Shown: positions 62,548 to 64,000 of the stretch, one piece after another
How positions within the stretch are numbered: position 1 is the first letter of the stretch
Layout of the letters: each line of letters begins with the position of its first letter
From: Salinibacillus kushneri
GTDB lineage: Bacteria; Bacillota; Bacilli; Bacillales; Alkalibacillaceae
Assembly: GCF_900111405.1 (NCBI RefSeq)
Contig: NZ_FOHJ01000001.1
Span: 434,001-498,000, forward strand
Direction of reading: 5' to 3'
Length of the DNA stretch: 64,000 bases
Program-made: the position numbers and the translations under genes
Notes under the pieces: generated by a model
Database searches by the model: none
Told to the model about the DNA's origin: nothing
The model's input: only the letters and a program-made list of their open reading frames with translations

Positions 62548-63486
62548 CTAATCTAACAGAGCTTTAGCCGTATTCTCATCTGTAATTAAAACATCAATTA
62601 AATTACCTATTAAAGAGCTTCTAATAGCCTCTATTTTTTCACTTCCACCCGCAACACCAATAACAAGTGGTATATTCTTTAGTTTCTCTAATGCCAATGT
62701 GATGACTTTTTCATTCCAAACATTTAAAGCTGTATTACCATCGGGATCTATAAAGTTATAACATATATCGCCTACAACATTTTCGAAATCCACCTCTTCT
62801 TGTTTCCCTTGGTGTAAATAAGACTTGACCATGGTGGAATGTTCCGGTGTACCACCAATACCTACCAAGGCAACATCGGACTCCGTTGCCTTATCAAAAA
62901 CATTTTTTATCGTGGACTGGTTAAAAATAATGTCTTTCGCTTCCTTAGAATCAACTAAAACCGGAGCATGTAGTAGACTATATTTAGCATTCAAACAATC
63001 CGCTAAAGTGGCTACAATATTATTAGAGTGAATATCTACTTGTTCGTCACCCATACCACCTACCAATGGTACAATCGATAAATCAGGAAAATGTTGATTG
63101 GGTTGCATTGATTTAGCGACTTCATTTAAAGTCGTGCCTGAAGATACTCCAAGTGTTTGACCATCTTTTAGGATTCTCAGCAAATATTTACTTGCAGCAA
63201 TTCCCAATCGCCCCTTAGATGTCTCCTGATCATTACTGCTCACACATACAACTTCTCTTAAATCGTACCTACGTTCCACTTTTGATTCCAAAGCCAGGAA
63301 AGGATGACTTTCATCATCGTGAATAATAATTTCCACAACACCGGTCTCTTTTGCTTTGGTAAGGTATTTTGATATTAAAGATCGACTAACCCCGATAGAC
63401 TTGGCAATAGTTGATTGTGTTGCGCCTTCTTCATAATACATATGCGCGATTTTAACCATCAATCTTTTATCATTTAAAAATGACAT
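62548..63486 (-). CDS. SorC-family (sugar-binding) transcriptional regulator
   Basis: The 312-aa protein has an N-terminal helix-turn-helix (HMYYEEGATQSTIAKSIGVS, RSLISKYLTKAKE) and a SorC/CggR sugar-phosphate domain (LGVSSGTTLNEVAKSM, VPLVGGMG, VGIGGTPEHSTM, IGVAGGSEKIEAI). Two in-frame ATGs compete; the second is 8 nt after GGATGA and is preferred, though the site is weak. It is encoded just downstream of a glucitol-type PTS EIIA gene and next to a long palindrome. It probably regulates that polyol PTS operon in response to a phosphorylated sugar. Confidence 0.92.
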   Translation of the reverse strand: MSFLNDKRLMVKIAHMYYEEGATQSTIAKSIGVSRSLISKYLTKAKETGVVEIIIHDDESHPFLALESKVERRYDLREVVCVSSNDQETSKGRLGIAASKYLLRILKDGQTLGVSSGTTLNEVAKSMQPNQHFPDLSIVPLVGGMGDEQVDIHSNNIVATLADCLNAKYSLLHAPVLVDSKEAKDIIFNQSTIKNVFDKATESDVALVGIGGTPEHSTMVKSYLHQGKQEEVDFENVVGDICYNFIDPDGNTALNVWNEKVITLALEKLKNIPLVIGVAGGSEKIEAIRSSLIGNLIDVLITDENTAKALLD

Positions 63487-63537
63487 GTTCAATTCATCCA
63501 TTCTATATTTACTAATAAAAATTATTGCTATTAAGGT

Positions 63538-63571
63538 TTTAGGTTCAAGCTTAATTAAGCTTGAACCTAAA
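63538..63571. repeat. 34-bp perfect palindrome
   Basis: TTTAGGTTCAAGCTTAA is followed at once by its exact reverse complement, with no loop. It lies 52 bp before the SorC-type start codon and 72 bp after the PTS EIIA stop. There is no T-run on either strand, so it is more likely an operator than a terminator. Confidence 0.9.
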
Positions 63572-63642
63572 TGATTCTAACTATTATTTTAACCATCAAT
63601 ATAATTTAAATCTATACATATACGGAAACAAAATGGAGAACT

Positions 63643-63999
63643 TTATGTTTCAAATACGATTGTATTTCCTTCATTAAATGTAGGAAATTGCGATGGACTA
63701 ACAAACACCGCACCAGGTAACACATTATCTGCGGGCTCCTTAAAATAAACGGAAATGTGTCCTAGTTCCTTTAAGTTATCATTTGCTGCTGACCCAACAG
63801 CGGTAATGGTATATGTTTGATCTCCAATTCGTAAAGTACCACCTTCTTGAATAGGTTGATCCGAAGTCTCTTCTATTTCATGAATCACTGACATTTCTCT
63901 TAATTCATCTGGTGCTTGTGGCCCAAATAAAATAACTACTTTCTCTTCTTCAAAGCTTGGCACTAAAGCACCGATTTCTTTTATGGTTGATTTATACAT
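63643..63999 (-). CDS. srlB: PTS glucitol/sorbitol-specific EIIA component
   Basis: The 118-aa GutA/SrlB protein appears complete from the ATG at the window edge. His40 in ELREMSVIHE is the expected phosphorylation site, and GGTLRIGDQTYTITAVGSAANDNLKELGHISVYF is the conserved core. It passes phosphate from HPr to the membrane EIIB/EIIC of a sorbitol-type PTS, which should be encoded beyond the right edge. It is followed by the palindrome and the SorC-type regulator gene. Confidence 0.94.
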   Translation of the reverse strand: MYKSTIKEIGALVPSFEEEKVVILFGPQAPDELREMSVIHEIEETSDQPIQEGGTLRIGDQTYTITAVGSAANDNLKELGHISVYFKEPADNVLPGAVFVSPSQFPTFNEGNTIVFET

Positions 64000-64000
64000 T

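Noticed and set aside
1-64000. tRNA, rRNA, CRISPR arrays, prophage, plasmid or replication origin
   Set aside because: None was seen: no cloverleaf or rRNA signatures, no regularly spaced repeats with unique spacers, and no phage or replication genes. The only regular repeats are the REP family, which is irregularly spaced.

Overview
The window looks like chromosomal DNA of a low-GC, probably halotolerant or soil, member of the Bacillaceae (Oceanobacillus/Virgibacillus-like). The evidence is the strong Bacillus-type Shine-Dalgarno sequences, a SAM-I (S-box) riboswitch, Bacillus-type sigma-A promoters, several sodium:solute symporters (SSS), YcsA-, YngI- and YmcC-like proteins, and a GC-rich dispersed repeat of a type I recognise from this group. 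No tRNA, rRNA, CRISPR array or phage was seen. Nearly everything is catabolic: small blocks of transporter, enzymes and regulator, mostly on the minus strand.

Layout. 1-560: start of an ABC-F ATPase behind a promoter, a 42-codon leader peptide and two tandem terminators, which looks like ribosome-mediated attenuation. 513-3680: a ParB-like gene, a REP-associated (Y1/HUH) transposase and a methylmalonate/malonate-semialdehyde dehydrogenase, interlaced with copies of a 20-bp REP-like repeat. 3.7-7.8 kb: a symporter with a tiny putative partner, then a SAM-I-riboswitch-controlled pair (LLM monooxygenase and a double AhpD-like protein). 7.8-19.7 kb: IclR regulator, two dehydrogenases, and an operon scoA-scoB-TAXI-TRAP-hbd-crotonase-acyl-CoA dehydrogenase-thiolase, a complete short-chain beta-oxidation route with its own importer.

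19.9-34.4 kb is the most interesting block. It has a divergent DeoR regulator, RpiB, GlpX, short transaldolase, transketolase, a CRYL1-like 3-hydroxyacid dehydrogenase, a GntP permease, a xylose-isomerase-like TIM-barrel protein, two DhaK proteins, one DhaL, a GarR-like dehydrogenase and a triosephosphate-isomerase homologue of the EryH/LerI type. Together they read as a sugar-acid to L-erythrulose to D-erythrose-4-phosphate pathway, with pentose-phosphate enzymes included and TTTCGTTT-like candidate operators at several promoters.

34.5-44.6 kb: acyl-CoA ligase, YmcC-like membrane protein, MFS transporter, SSS plus small partner, and HMG-CoA-lyase-like and CaiB-type CoA-transferase genes facing a GntR regulator with two identical palindromic operators. 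44.7-51.8 kb: PucR regulator and a beta-alanine-type operon (mmsA, 41-aa small protein, SSS, unknown protein, omega-aminotransferase). 51.9-58.2 kb: SSS/YhdT, M20 hydrolase, YcsA-like dehydrogenase, SDR and aldehyde dehydrogenase. 58.5-59.9 kb: an RpiR regulator and a TRAP permease, both 3'-truncated and fused tail to tail at one junction. 60.8-64 kb: ketopantoate-reductase-like gene, decayed sequence, a SorC regulator beside a 34-bp perfect palindrome, and a glucitol-type PTS EIIA.

A REP family runs through the first 34.5 kb: nine copies, including two near-identical 136-bp inverted pairs. Four copies sit 0-3 nt from a stop codon, one encodes the transposase C-terminus, and one has apparently become the ribosome binding site of mmsA.
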